Shown here piece after piece: positions 52,901 to 60,704 of a DNA stretch of 64,000 nucleotides. Source of the DNA: an uncultured Lactobacillus sp. (GTDB lineage: Bacteria; Bacillota; Bacilli; Lactobacillales; Lactobacillaceae); NCBI GenBank assembly GCA_937916845.1, contig CALFSK010000069.1, positions 1 through 64,000 on the forward strand, written 5' to 3'. The notes beneath the pieces are model-generated. The model saw nothing but the letters and a program-made list of their open reading frames with translations, was not told the origin of the DNA and did not search any database. Both the position numbers and the translations under genes were made by a program. Each line of letters starts with the position of its first letter. Position 1 is the stretch's first letter.

Positions 52901-54280
52901 ACTAGTGCCATCAGCGCACTCAGTCAAGGAACGAACAAGTTAAATGCTAATTCAGGTGCGCTTAATGCTGGAACGACGCAGTTAGCTAGTGGTGCGACCC
53001 AGGTTGCGACTGGTAACGGTCAGTTGAATGCGCAAGTGCCAACGTTAGCAAACGGTGTTAGTCGTTTAGCTAGTGGGTCTTCACAAGTTTCGACTGGTTT
53101 AGGCACGTTACAAGGTCAAATTCCAACGTTAACTGGTGCCATCAGTGCGTTGAGTTCTGGGACGAACCAATTAGTTTCGAATTCAGCAGCCTTAAACGGC
53201 GGTGCTTCAAAACTGGCACAGGGTGCAACCGAATTGAATTCGAACGTGCCTGCACTAGTTAGTGGTGTCAATAAGCTGAACACCGGTGCCAAGCAGGTTG
53301 CCGATGGGAACGCAACGATGTACACCACGATGCAAGGTCTCGTTGGTCAAATGCAAGAATTACAAACTGGACTTAAGACGGCCAGTGATGGGACGAAGAA
53401 GGTCAATAAGGGTGTCGTTTCAGCTAACAGTTACTTAACTGGGTTGAAAGATTCTGACGCTTCGAAGACCTACTACGTACCAAAGAGCGTCTTGAAGGGT
53501 AAGACTTACGCGTCAGCATTGAAGGCGTACATGTCTGAAGACAACCATGCCACTAAGTTGACGATTGTCTTGGATACCAACCCAAGTTCGAAGTCTGCAA
53601 TGAATAAGATCTCGTCGATTCAAACGCAAGCGCAAAATAGTTTGAAGGGGACCGCGTTAGATGGCGCAACGATTGCCATCGGTGGTCAAACTTCTGAAAC
53701 TAATGATACGCAAGCCATTGCGTCGAGTGACTTCATTCGGACCGCGGCGATTATGTTGATTGGGATTCTGATTGCCTTAATGGTCATCACGCGTTCCGTC
53801 TTACAACCGTTCTACATCTTAGGGACGTTATTGTTAGCTTACATTATGTCCTTGAGTATCACGCGGATCTTGAGTAACTGGTTCTTAGGTCAAAGCATGT
53901 TAACTTGGAACACACCGTTCTTTGGTTTCATCATGTTGATTGCCCTCGGGGTCGATTACAGTATCTTCCTGATGATGAAGTACCGTGAGTTTGATAATTC
54001 GGCAGCAACGCCAAGTACCCGAATTGTCCGTGCTTCCGCTGTTATTGGGGCCGTGGTCTTATCCGCTGCCTTGATCTTGAGTGGGACGTTCGCGGCATTG
54101 ATGCCATCCGGAGTCTTGACCTTGATTCAAGTGGCGATGGTTGTGATTATCGGGTTAATTATCCTGGTATTCTTCATTCCTGCTATCATTCCAAGTTTGA
54201 TTCGTTTAACTTATCCGTTAACGGATCGCATGGAAAATGAAGGCACGGCGGATGAACCAACGAAGCGTCATCAAAAGTAA
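49931..54280 (+). CDS. MMPL-type membrane protein with long repetitive middle region
   Basis: A very large RND-superfamily membrane protein of 1449 residues. One helix near residues 10-28 precedes an outside loop. A membrane block of about five helices (about 180-340) and a matching block near the C terminus (about 1265-1425) are the two MMPL halves, with IGTDYNILLFDQF and LGVDYSIFLMMKY as matching proton-relay-type motifs. Between them about 690 outside residues are built from heptad-like units (LASG, LNQL, SGLNQL) as in YhgE/Pip proteins, including a 77-residue near-duplicate with VTYTNGVYTVN. The TTG at 49931 has GGGAAGGGA 6 bases upstream. It is likely an exporter of lipids or wall-active compounds, controlled by the divergent TetR gene. 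Confidence 0.88.
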   Translation: MKGSRRRFTIQAIIWLVVMVAAVIFLPNMSSLVREKGQTKLPSSAKSQVAQVIQNHWGRGQNNTRQVVVVFNNGDSPLTDTQKQEIDGTIQRFKVQKSKYHVKSMTAASDNAAAKKQLISKDKSTELLQLMVGKNQTVSNMTKNITEGAKTSGVKTYVTGSDILNDDFTQETEAGIQKTEIITVIFIFIVLTLVFRSPITPLVSLLSVGVSFIISLSVVMNLVDKVNFPLSNFTQVFMVVVLFGIGTDYNILLFDQFKEELSHGDSPVAATGRALKIAGRTILYSGSSLLIGFSALGLANFSIYRSAVGVAIAVAILLLVLLTLNPFFMALLGPRLFWPTKKFAGGSTSKMWHGIAFNSVRYPIIALIVVLGVSLPFVLTYNNELNYDTLAELNDTIPAKQGFKVVQSHFSKGTAEPSTLYIKTDHALNNEKDLKAIDSLTKQLQKVKGVKTVASVTQPGGSAISDLYVGKQLGTVTSGMKTAGSGLTKISDGLDTANGKLKKANVAGSVKDVKKLADGSKQVSDGLSELNGKTGTLASGTSQLASGANTLKTGLVTYTNGVYTVNSGLNQLNSKTGTLASGVNQLASGSGQVTSGLNQLNGKTGALSSATGQLASGSSQVASGANSLKSSLVTYTNGVYTVNNGLDQLNSQTGTLKSGITQLFDGTQSLTNGLDQLDNSKKSISDGTTTLSTSVSKLQGGSSEVSQGLNQLAEQIKAGNSSVSASDLEKLVSGLQAINGNMQTLIDNSSDLPGSITALNQAATSTKQSQSAISSDMTAIKGALESAATADAAGSQSSSTTSVNGTTVADAAVAAAGSSATAEQKSAISSAVTSAVNAQNSANAKTSSSTATTKANSSAASGLSALSDLQKQLTAMNAATDQLQTLSTKLGKLSSLGTLANASIDANNKSINAVQGLQKSLSSMQELETAVGKLSDGSNQVTSGLGELQTGTNTLAAKLNQYTTGVSSAASGANKVNNGVSGLNSQVPTLTSAISALSQGTNKLNANSGALNAGTTQLASGATQVATGNGQLNAQVPTLANGVSRLASGSSQVSTGLGTLQGQIPTLTGAISALSSGTNQLVSNSAALNGGASKLAQGATELNSNVPALVSGVNKLNTGAKQVADGNATMYTTMQGLVGQMQELQTGLKTASDGTKKVNKGVVSANSYLTGLKDSDASKTYYVPKSVLKGKTYASALKAYMSEDNHATKLTIVLDTNPSSKSAMNKISSIQTQAQNSLKGTALDGATIAIGGQTSETNDTQAIASSDFIRTAAIMLIGILIALMVITRSVLQPFYILGTLLLAYIMSLSITRILSNWFLGQSMLTWNTPFFGFIMLIALGVDYSIFLMMKYREFDNSAATPSTRIVRASAVIGAVVLSAALILSGTFAALMPSGVLTLIQVAMVVIIGLIILVFFIPAIIPSLIRLTYPLTDRMENEGTADEPTKRHQK

Positions 54281-54312
54281 AATTATTTAGTGGTCGGTGT
54301 GACTAACTAAAC

Positions 54313-54360
54313 CAAAGCAGCCTTTCGGAAAAACATTCTGGAAGGTTGTTTTTGGTTTAT
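54313..54360 (+). terminator. Terminator after the MMPL gene
   Basis: AACCAAAGCAGCCTTTCGGAA pairs imperfectly with TTCTGGAAGGTTG followed by TTTTTGGTT, giving a hairpin with a T-rich 3' arm. Confidence 0.65.
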
Positions 54361-54381
54361 GATGATTAGGAGGACGAAATA

Positions 54382-54942
54382 ATGAAACGATGTACCTGGG
54401 CAGAATCTTCAGATTTAATGCGGGCTTACCATGATCAGGAGTGGGGGCACCCGCAGCATGATCCACAAAAGCTTTTTGAATTATTATGTTTAGAGACTTA
54501 CCAAGCGGGACTGAGCTGGCAAACGGTGCTTAATAAACGGGCGGCGTTTGAGGCGGATTTTCACCACTACGATATTGAACGAGTTGCTGCAATGACGACG
54601 GCTGATCTGGCGCGGTTAATGACTGACGAACGGATTATCCGGAACCGGTTGAAATTAACGGCAACTATTAATAACGCCCGGGTGATTCGTGATTGGCCAG
54701 CTGGGTCGTCGTTTGCGACGTGGTTATGGGACTTCGTCGATAATCAACCGATTCGGCAGCCTTGGCAACGCATGGACCAGATGCCCGCAACCAATGATCT
54801 CGCTAAACGGGTCTCAAAGGAAATGAAAAAGCGGGGCTTTAAGTTTGTGGGGCCCACAACCATCTATTCGTATTTACAGGCGGCTGGCTTGATCAATGAC
54901 CACTTGGTGGATTGTGATTGGGCACCGGAAAACCAGAAGTAA
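54382..54942 (+). CDS. tag: DNA-3-methyladenine glycosylase I
   Basis: A base-excision repair enzyme that removes 3-methyladenine from alkylated DNA. The 186-residue protein has the zinc ligands Cys4, His17, His174 and Cys178, matching E. coli Tag, and the motifs YHDQEWG near 16-22 and ETYQAGLSWQTVL near 40-52. AGGAGG precedes the ATG. It is a single gene; structured repeat C copy 2 starts within 4 bases of its stop. Confidence 0.96.
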   Translation: MKRCTWAESSDLMRAYHDQEWGHPQHDPQKLFELLCLETYQAGLSWQTVLNKRAAFEADFHHYDIERVAAMTTADLARLMTDERIIRNRLKLTATINNARVIRDWPAGSSFATWLWDFVDNQPIRQPWQRMDQMPATNDLAKRVSKEMKKRGFKFVGPTTIYSYLQAAGLINDHLVDCDWAPENQK

Positions 54943-54945
54943 GCC

Positions 54946-55121
54946 TGTGACAAAAGGCGGGTAGTTTGTGAGCATTAACGTGGCATCAGTGATTATTCCT
55001 GGGCTTGGAATAGTCGCTGATGCCGGGTTAAGCGGAGCAAATTGCCTTTTGGCACACGTTTCGGCCATAATAATATAGAGAAGCCGTTCAGAAATGGTTA
55101 ATATTTCTGAATGGCTTTTTT
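54946..55121. repeat. Structured repeat C, copy 2
   Basis: Same two-part layout as copy 1. The closing stem is TGTGACAAAAGGC (54946-54958) with GCCTTTTGGCACA (55044-55056), one mismatch. The apical stem is GGCATCAG (54982-54989) with CTGATGCC (55017-55024), in place of GAAAGAA/TTCTTTC in copy 1, so both sides have changed together. The loop TGGGCTT and its flanks GATTATTCC and GGAAT are identical. The terminator hairpin is AAGCCGTTCAGAAAT (55081-55095) with ATTTCTGAATGGCTT (55103-55117) and a T run. Confidence 0.78.
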
Positions 55122-55305
55122 AGTATGTCGTATTTTTGCCTAACATCTCATCCTTTAGAGTATTAGCAATCAATAATCAAAAAAAGTCGCGACTAAGCCG
55201 ATAAAATTGCGGAAGGCCTTCACATTTTGACCCCATTTTCCGTGTAAGTTTAAATCTGTTAAAGCAATTTGCAAGTTCAATACTTACCTGAAGGAGGGTT
55301 TAAGC

Positions 55306-56784
55306 GTGAATTTTTTTAAACGCGCATGGCTCAATCTAACGGCCAAAAAGGGTCGTTCAATATTATTAATTCTTGTGACATCAGCGATTATGTTATTTGT
55401 TTTGGCTGGGTTACTGATTCGAAACGCTGCGGATACCGCAACCAGCAATGCTAAGAAGAGTGTTGGGGCAACCGTTACACTGTCAGCTAACCGGGAGGCG
55501 GCTTTTAAGAAGATGCGCAGTTCGACATCGACGAGTAAAAGCAGTCGACCGAAACTAACGACGTCGCCAGTCAAATTAAGCGATGCCAAGAAGATTGCTC
55601 AGTTGAGCAACGTTGCGAGTTACAACGCAACGGTCTCAACGTCCGCCAATGCGAAAGGGTTTGATGCCATTTCGACGTCTACTAGTAGCAATACTGGGGG
55701 CGGGATGAAAGGTGGTATGGGCGCCAGTAGTAGTGGCAGTGGTGACATTGCCATCTCTGGTGTGACGAGTACGAGTAGCGTCACTAGTTTTGAAAGTAAG
55801 TCTAGCAAAATTACGAAGGGTCGTGGCATTACAGCGAGCGATGAAGGGACGAATAACGTCGTCATCGAAAGTGAACTCGCCAAGGAAGATAGCTTAAGTG
55901 TCGGCGATACCATCAAGATGAAGGCAACGACTGGCACGAAGAAGACGTATACGCTGAAGATCGTTGGGGTCTATAAAGCCTCATCCAGTGCTAGTACCCA
56001 ACAGGGACCCGGTGCGACGGACCCATCTAACAGCGTTTATACGTCGTACACGTTTGCGAATACCGTTAAAGGGTCGAAGTACAAAAATACGGCGGACTCC
56101 GTGACGTTTACTATTTCTGATCCGGCTAAAGTCAGCAAAGTTAAAACCGCTGGTAATCAGTTGATCAGCACGTCTAAATATTCACTGAGCACGGATGACA
56201 GTAGCTACCAAACGGTAAAATCGTCCATGAATAACGTTAAGTCGTTTGCGGATAAGATCGTTTGGTTAGTTGCAATTGCTGGGACGATTATTTTGGCCTT
56301 GATCGTTATTTTAATGATTCGGGAACGGCGTTATGAGATTGGTGTGCTCCTGTCCCTCGGCGAAAGTCGGTGGAAGATTGTGGCACAGTTCTTCGCTGAA
56401 ATGGTGATGGTCTTGGTGGTTTCCGTCGTGCTTGCCGGGTTTGGTGGCAAGTTTGTAGGTAACCAATTAGGACAACAATTAGTCTCACAGCAGACGACGA
56501 CCGCGACAACGAGTTCGTCGACCGGCACGACTGGTCAACCGGGTGGCAGTGGTGCACCGGGCGGTAGTACTGGTAGCAAGCCAAGTGGCAATATGCAAGG
56601 TGGACCGGGTAGTCATACCGGCAGTGCGGCGGCAAGCCAGAAGCAAACTGATCTGGATATTAACGTCACCGTGATGGATTTGGTTGAACTGGGTGGCTTC
56701 GGGTTAGCAATCATGTTCCTATCGATCATGTTAGCTTCCGGTGGTATCTTGCGGTTGCAACCGAAGAAAGTCTTGATTGACTAG
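55306..56784 (+). CDS. ABC transporter permease, MacB/FtsX type
   Basis: The membrane part of an ABC exporter or mechanotransmission complex, 492 residues. One helix (about 18-40) is followed by a large outside domain of about 270 residues rich in Ser, Thr and Lys, then three helices (about 318-345, 362-385 and 458-485), the MacB/FtsX topology. The outside domain has a GGGMKGGMG stretch, and between helices 2 and 3 lies a Ser/Gly/Pro/Thr-rich insert of about 55 residues. It starts with GTG at 55306 behind GGAGGG. The ATPase gene follows after 15 bases, so they form an operon. Substrate unknown; relatives act in antimicrobial peptide defence. Confidence 0.88.
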   Translation: MNFFKRAWLNLTAKKGRSILLILVTSAIMLFVLAGLLIRNAADTATSNAKKSVGATVTLSANREAAFKKMRSSTSTSKSSRPKLTTSPVKLSDAKKIAQLSNVASYNATVSTSANAKGFDAISTSTSSNTGGGMKGGMGASSSGSGDIAISGVTSTSSVTSFESKSSKITKGRGITASDEGTNNVVIESELAKEDSLSVGDTIKMKATTGTKKTYTLKIVGVYKASSSASTQQGPGATDPSNSVYTSYTFANTVKGSKYKNTADSVTFTISDPAKVSKVKTAGNQLISTSKYSLSTDDSSYQTVKSSMNNVKSFADKIVWLVAIAGTIILALIVILMIRERRYEIGVLLSLGESRWKIVAQFFAEMVMVLVVSVVLAGFGGKFVGNQLGQQLVSQQTTTATTSSSTGTTGQPGGSGAPGGSTGSKPSGNMQGGPGSHTGSAAASQKQTDLDINVTVMDLVELGGFGLAIMFLSIMLASGGILRLQPKKVLID

Positions 56785-56799
56785 TGAGGAGGAAAATCG

Positions 56800-57459
56800 A
56801 TGTTAAAAGTAAACGATTTGGGTTACTGGTACGATCGTCAGGAAAATAGCCTGTTTGAACACGTCAACTTGAACTTTGAAGCGGGCGCGTCTTACGCAAT
56901 CGTGGGTCAGAGTGGTTCGGGCAAAACAACGTTTCTATCACTATTGGCCGGGTTAGATAAACCCCGGGCTGGGCAGATTGAAATGAACGGCGAGTCCATT
57001 AACAAGATTGGCTTGACGAATTACCGAAAATCCCACGTTGCCATTGTGTTTCAGTCCTACAATCTGTTAACCTACATGTCACCGCTCAATAACTTGATGA
57101 CGGCGATGGCGATTACGGATTCAACTCACCGTGGTGACAAACGCTACGCTACAGAAATGCTACGCAAGCTTGGCTTGAGTGACGAACAAATGACGAAAAA
57201 CGTGCAACGCCTGTCTGGTGGTCAGCAGCAGCGGGTCGCCATTGCACGAACGATGGTTTGCGATGCAAAGTTAGTGGTCGCCGATGAACCAACGGGTAAC
57301 TTAGACGAGGAAAATACGCGCGACGTGATTGAGTTATTTCAGAAGATTGCTCATGAGCAGCACAAGTGCGTCATTATTGTGACGCACGAACCGGACGTGG
57401 CGGCAACGTGTGATCACTCGTACCGCTTAGCACAACACAAGTTTAGTCTGGAAGCATAA
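56800..57459 (+). CDS. ABC transporter ATP-binding protein, MacB/LolD type
   Basis: The ATPase that drives the preceding permease; 219 residues, one nucleotide-binding domain. Walker A is GQSGSGKTT near residues 36-44, the Q-loop VFQSYNLL near 85-92, signature LSGGQQQRVAIA near 139-150, Walker B VVADEPTGNLD near 162-172 and the switch His in IIVTHEPDV. TGAGGAGG precedes the ATG. A terminator follows, so the operon holds just the two genes. Confidence 0.93.
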   Translation: MLKVNDLGYWYDRQENSLFEHVNLNFEAGASYAIVGQSGSGKTTFLSLLAGLDKPRAGQIEMNGESINKIGLTNYRKSHVAIVFQSYNLLTYMSPLNNLMTAMAITDSTHRGDKRYATEMLRKLGLSDEQMTKNVQRLSGGQQQRVAIARTMVCDAKLVVADEPTGNLDEENTRDVIELFQKIAHEQHKCVIIVTHEPDVAATCDHSYRLAQHKFSLEA

Positions 57460-57469
57460 AAGAAATGAA

Positions 57470-57503
57470 AAAGGATCTGAGCCTTGAGCCCAGATCCTTT
57501 TTG
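57470..57503. terminator. Bidirectional terminator after the ABC operon
   Basis: AAAAAGGATCTG and CAGATCCTTTTT form a perfect 12-bp stem between the convergent ATPase and CPBP protease genes. Confidence 0.88.
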
Positions 57504-57508
57504 TGTAT

Positions 57509-58240
57509 TTAATTTTTAGCAGGGGTGTGACGAAAGACAATCCCCGTTAGAATTAAGATAATGACGATTTCTAGGAGTTGAAAAGCCGCGGTTGTGTGAA
57601 TCAGCGGCAAGTTAATCGTTGGCTGACTAAAGCTAAAGAAGTCGTTTAGGGCGTGGATGGCAATGGGCCACCATAGTGACTGTGTTGCCTGGTATAACCC
57701 GCAGAGTAAGAGGCCAATTGCAAAGGTAAACAGTAACTGAAGCCCAGTTAGCATTAAGTCCTGATGGGTTAAGTTGACCAAGTGTGTCAGGCTAAAGTAA
57801 ACGCTGCTTAGTCCGGCTGCTTGCAAGAGGCTCTTGCGACCACTGCCAAAATCACGTAAGAACAGTTTGAAGATGATGCCACGAAAGAGGAGTTCTTCAA
57901 AGCAGCTAACGAGAATGGCGACCAGTAACGTGAGGAGTAGGGGCGTAACGGAAGTGTAAGTTAACAAGCCAAAAATGGCTGCTACCCCAACGATGAGCAA
58001 GCTTGGTCCCACAATCGTCAGTTGCTTAGTCCAATTCAAGCTGGAGCGAAAGTGTAGCGCTTGATGAACGTAGCGGTTGTTCAATTCAAAGACCAAAATA
58101 ATCAGAATGAGTTCTTCAATCCCAGTGGCGGTCTGCGTATTGACCGTTGCAAATAGTGGAAATTTAAATAACAGGCTGACCAAGATCAAGGCGCCAACGA
58201 TGATGAGCCATAATGATGTGGCTAAACGGACAGCACGCAT
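57509..58240 (-). CDS. CPBP family intramembrane metalloprotease
   Basis: A membrane protein of 243 residues with about seven to eight helices of the CAAX-protease/bacteriocin-processing (Abi) family. The motifs are complete: EELLFRG (glutamate pair and Arg), YFSLTHLVN with its His, and a third IHALNDFFSF. In lactobacilli such proteins are found as bacteriocin immunity proteins or with unknown substrates; no bacteriocin gene is nearby. The ATG at 58240 follows GAAGGTG at about 9 bases; a longer frame to 58294 has no support. Confidence 0.88.
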   Translation of the reverse strand: MRAVRLATSLWLIIVGALILVSLLFKFPLFATVNTQTATGIEELILIILVFELNNRYVHQALHFRSSLNWTKQLTIVGPSLLIVGVAAIFGLLTYTSVTPLLLTLLVAILVSCFEELLFRGIIFKLFLRDFGSGRKSLLQAAGLSSVYFSLTHLVNLTHQDLMLTGLQLLFTFAIGLLLCGLYQATQSLWWPIAIHALNDFFSFSQPTINLPLIHTTAAFQLLEIVIILILTGIVFRHTPAKN

Positions 58241-58289
58241 GGATATGTCACCTTCTCTCAATTTTAGTTTTAGCATACGCCAATTAAAG

Positions 58290-58334
58290 CCCAAAAGAAA
58301 ACCCGTTTCGAAGCGTAACTTCGAAACGGGTTAA
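58290..58334 (-). terminator. Terminator after the LysM transglycosylase gene
   Basis: On the minus strand AACCCGTTTCGAAG pairs perfectly with CTTCGAAACGGGTT across five bases, followed by a T-rich run. Confidence 0.88.
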
Positions 58335-58353
58335 ATTTAAAATTTAGTTTTGA

Positions 58354-59127
58354 TTAAAGGGCCCAAGCGTTCATGCCTTGTGCGTTGTATAAAGAAACGG
58401 CGGCGTTAACTTGGTCTTGAACAGAACCGCTTGAGATGTGCATGTTTTGGAATAAACCATAGGCACCACTAGTACTGTTCTTAACAGTTGAGTTCCAGCC
58501 AGATTCACGGGTGATGATCTTGTTCCAAGTTGAGGCAGAAACCCCAGTCCGTGATTCCATTTGGCTCAAGACGTAGCTTTGCGTGTTCCCACCATTGCTT
58601 GAAGTAGTGGATGAAGCAGAGCTGGCCGTTGAAGTTGCGGCTGATGAGGTCGCTTGACTAGCAGCAGAACTCGTTGCAGCTGAAGAAGTTGCTTGGCTGG
58701 CAGCGGATTGTGGTGCAGTGCTCGTTGCAGCTGATGAACTAGCTTGGCTAGCTACTGAAGTTGCTGAAGAGGTTGCTTGGCTGGCAACTGACTTAGGTGC
58801 GGCACTCGTTGCGCTAGCTTGACTAGCAACTGAAGAAGTTGCTTGGCTAGCAGCGGATTGTGGTGCAGCGCTGGTTGCAGCTGAAGTAGCAGTAGTTGTG
58901 GTAGTTGTACCGTTAACTTCTAACTTGTCACCGACAAAAATTAAGTTGACGTTGGATAACTTGTTAGCTTTTTCAATAGCGGAAACCGTCGTGTTATGGT
59001 TTTGAGCGATTTCAGAAACGGTGTCACCAGCTTTAACTGTAACAGTGTCGGCGTTAGCGACTGTTGCAGAAAGGGCGAACAATGCTAAGGCTGCAGTTGA
59101 TGATAATACAAGGTTTTTGATTTTCAT
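58354..59127 (-). CDS. Secreted LysM protein with transglycosylase-like C-terminal domain
   Basis: A wall-associated peptidoglycan hydrolase of 257 residues. The signal peptide (about 1-25, MKIKNLVLSSTAALALF to NAD) is followed by a LysM domain (about 26-70, VKAGDTVSEIAQNHNTTV) that binds glycan chains. An Ala/Ser/Thr/Gln spacer of about 100 residues built from SASQATSS-like repeats comes next, then an SLT-like domain (about 185-257) with the likely catalytic Glu in ITRESGWN and GAYGLFQ. The spacer resembles glycosylated linkers of lactobacillus autolysins. The ATG at 59127 is far (about 15 bases) from AGGAG, as in the paralogue at 60302, so the start rests on the shared MKIKN signal peptide. 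Confidence 0.88.
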   Translation of the reverse strand: MKIKNLVLSSTAALALFALSATVANADTVTVKAGDTVSEIAQNHNTTVSAIEKANKLSNVNLIFVGDKLEVNGTTTTTTATSAATSAAPQSAASQATSSVASQASATSAAPKSVASQATSSATSVASQASSSAATSTAPQSAASQATSSAATSSAASQATSSAATSTASSASSTTSSNGGNTQSYVLSQMESRTGVSASTWNKIITRESGWNSTVKNSTSGAYGLFQNMHISSGSVQDQVNAAVSLYNAQGMNAWAL

Positions 59128-59513
59128 AATTATTAAATACACTCTCCTATGATTTGCGATAGTTCTTCTTTATTAACGTTCTTCACAACTTTGATGGTTT
59201 GGTGTTTGTCATAACCAATCAACAGTAACTAGTATAACTGGCCACTGTGTCATTCAAATAATCAGAACATTACGTTTTCAGCGCCAAATGTAATATAGGG
59301 CTGATTTTGTAATGAATTGTAATATTAGGACGGGTTTTCAGAAAATGGCGATGAACGATTAATGGGGCTGATTAATGCTAGTGAAGGGATTGCTGATGGC
59401 AACGGGATTTCTAATGAAAATTAGGAATGAGTCAACCATGTAAATTTTCTTTTTGCTTCCTATAGAGTAGGAAAAAGGATCACCATACGTCCAAACTAGC
59501 ATTTGACTCAGAC

Positions 59514-59649
59514 CTAAAGATTGAAAGTCCCAAAAAGGCTGTCAACGTTGCAACAGCAATAATTATTATTCCTAAAATTAGTCGCTCCATCGGGTAGCCT
59601 TGAGTGCTATGGCAACGCTTGAACTAGTTTTAGCACTTTCAATCTTTAG
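59514..59649. mobile_element. MITE-like element with 15-bp terminal inverted repeats
   Basis: A 136-base non-coding element. Its ends, CTAAAGATTGAAAGT (59514-59528) and ACTTTCAATCTTTAG (59635-59649), are perfect inverted repeats, and it is flanked on both sides by the direct repeat CTCAGAC (59507-59513 and 59650-59656), as a target-site duplication would be. It contains GTCGCTCCATCGGGTAGCC, shared in diverged form with 44.6-44.9 kb. No transposase is encoded in the window. It lies between two LysM genes, in a 580-base gap otherwise lacking genes. Confidence 0.7.
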
Positions 59650-59656
59650 CTCAGAC

Positions 59657-59695
59657 AAAAAAACACCCAATTCGCAAAGGAATTGGGTGCTGAGT
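59657..59695 (-). terminator. Terminator after the second LysM gene
   Basis: On the minus strand CACCCAATTC pairs with GAATTGGGTG around a six-base loop and is followed by seven T residues. Confidence 0.88.
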
Positions 59696-59708
59696 TGAAT
59701 TTTAAATT

Positions 59709-60302
59709 TTAGTACCAGCCGTTTGATAACCAGTGGCTCTTAGCGTTGTCCCATGAACCATAACGGGAAGCAACGTAGCTATCAGCAACGCGTTCTTGGT
59801 TAGCAGCGGAGTAGTCACCGTTTAAGTATGAAGCACTTAATTGGTACTTACCAATGTATTGACCGTTACGTGCTGAGTATGAACCGCCAGATTCTTTTCC
59901 AGCGATCCAAGCTTTAGCAGAACCACCACTGTAGTTAGAACTTGAAGCAGTGTTGTTGTTTTGAGTGGTCGTCTTAGCAACTGGTGCGCTGTAGCTTTGT
60001 GTCTGAGTTTGGCTCGATTGAGTGCTTTGAGTCGTTGCTGCAGGTTGGCTAGTTTGAGTTGTCGTGGTTGCGGCGGCGCCGTTACCGTTAACTTCAAGTT
60101 GTTGACCAACAAAAATTAAGTTAGCGTTCTTTAATTGGTTAGCCTTGGTAATAGCATCAACCGTGGTATTATGTTGAGCGGCGATTGCGGAAACCGTATC
60201 ACCGGATTTAACAGTTACAGTTGCGGCTTGAGCGGTTGCGCCAATGGCAAAGAGACTAGCAGTAGCGGCAGCGGTAGATAATAAAGCATTCTTAATTTTC
60301 AT
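59709..60302 (-). CDS. Secreted LysM protein with transglycosylase-like C-terminal domain (paralogue)
   Basis: A wall protein of 197 residues paralogous to the gene at 58354. The signal peptide (MKIKNALLSTAAATASLF, to about residue 26) and LysM domain (about 27-71, VKSGDTVSAIAAQHNTTV) match it closely. The spacer (about 75-125) is Gln/Thr/Ser-rich, and the C-terminal domain (about 130-197) has WIAGKESGGSYSARNG, with the Glu as probable catalytic residue, and ends WLSNGWY. This small domain resembles aggregation-promoting-factor and resuscitation-type transglycosylases. AGGAG lies about 12 bases before the ATG. A strong terminator follows. Confidence 0.9.
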   Translation of the reverse strand: MKIKNALLSTAAATASLFAIGATAQAATVTVKSGDTVSAIAAQHNTTVDAITKANQLKNANLIFVGQQLEVNGNGAAATTTTQTSQPAATTQSTQSSQTQTQSYSAPVAKTTTQNNNTASSSNYSGGSAKAWIAGKESGGSYSARNGQYIGKYQLSASYLNGDYSAANQERVADSYVASRYGSWDNAKSHWLSNGWY

Positions 60303-60659
60303 ACGTTAGGTACACTCCTATTTTTTAGTCTGAATTTGGCTTGGCCCCGTGTTTCTCCCAAGCGCTTAACTATGAAATAGTATAACTGCTGATTGTGACA
60401 GGATAATAGCAGTAGCTTTACGAATTCAGGGGTTAACTGTAATAAAAGGGTCTTTTTGTAATCTTTTGTAATATAAATATGGGGTTTAAGTGATTGGAAA
60501 AAAGCAAAATTGCGATTAATGGTTTAACAGATTAAAGATTATTTCACGATTGATTAAATGATAATTTGATAAAAAAAGCCCGTCTAGCAGCGTTTATACG
60601 CCGTGGACGGGATGAATGTTAAATTGTAACGGTAAGTTGGTGGCACGTTTAAGCAAAAA

Positions 60660-60675
60660 TGTAAACGCTTTTACA
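60660..60675. promoter_or_regulatory. cre-like palindrome
   Basis: TGTAAACGCTTTTACA has 6-base arms (TGTAAA/TTTACA). It is two bases longer than a standard cre box and fits it only partly. It lies about 360 bases before the LysM gene at 60302 and just after the GcvH-like gene, so its target is unclear. The rest of the 60303-60704 gap holds a hairpin GTCTAGCAGCG/CGCCGTGGAC near 60582-60608 and is otherwise AT-rich. Confidence 0.35.
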
Positions 60676-60704
60676 AAAATTGGATACTTACTTTTGGTAA
60701 CAGC

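Noticed and set aside
51205..53328. Several open frames on the minus strand under the MMPL gene
   Set aside because: They arise from the repetitive codon pattern of the coding strand and have low-complexity translations.
58570..58920. CRISPR-like or tandem DNA repeat in the LysM gene
   Set aside because: The repetition follows the Ala/Ser-rich codons of the spacer region and has no regular repeat-spacer pattern.
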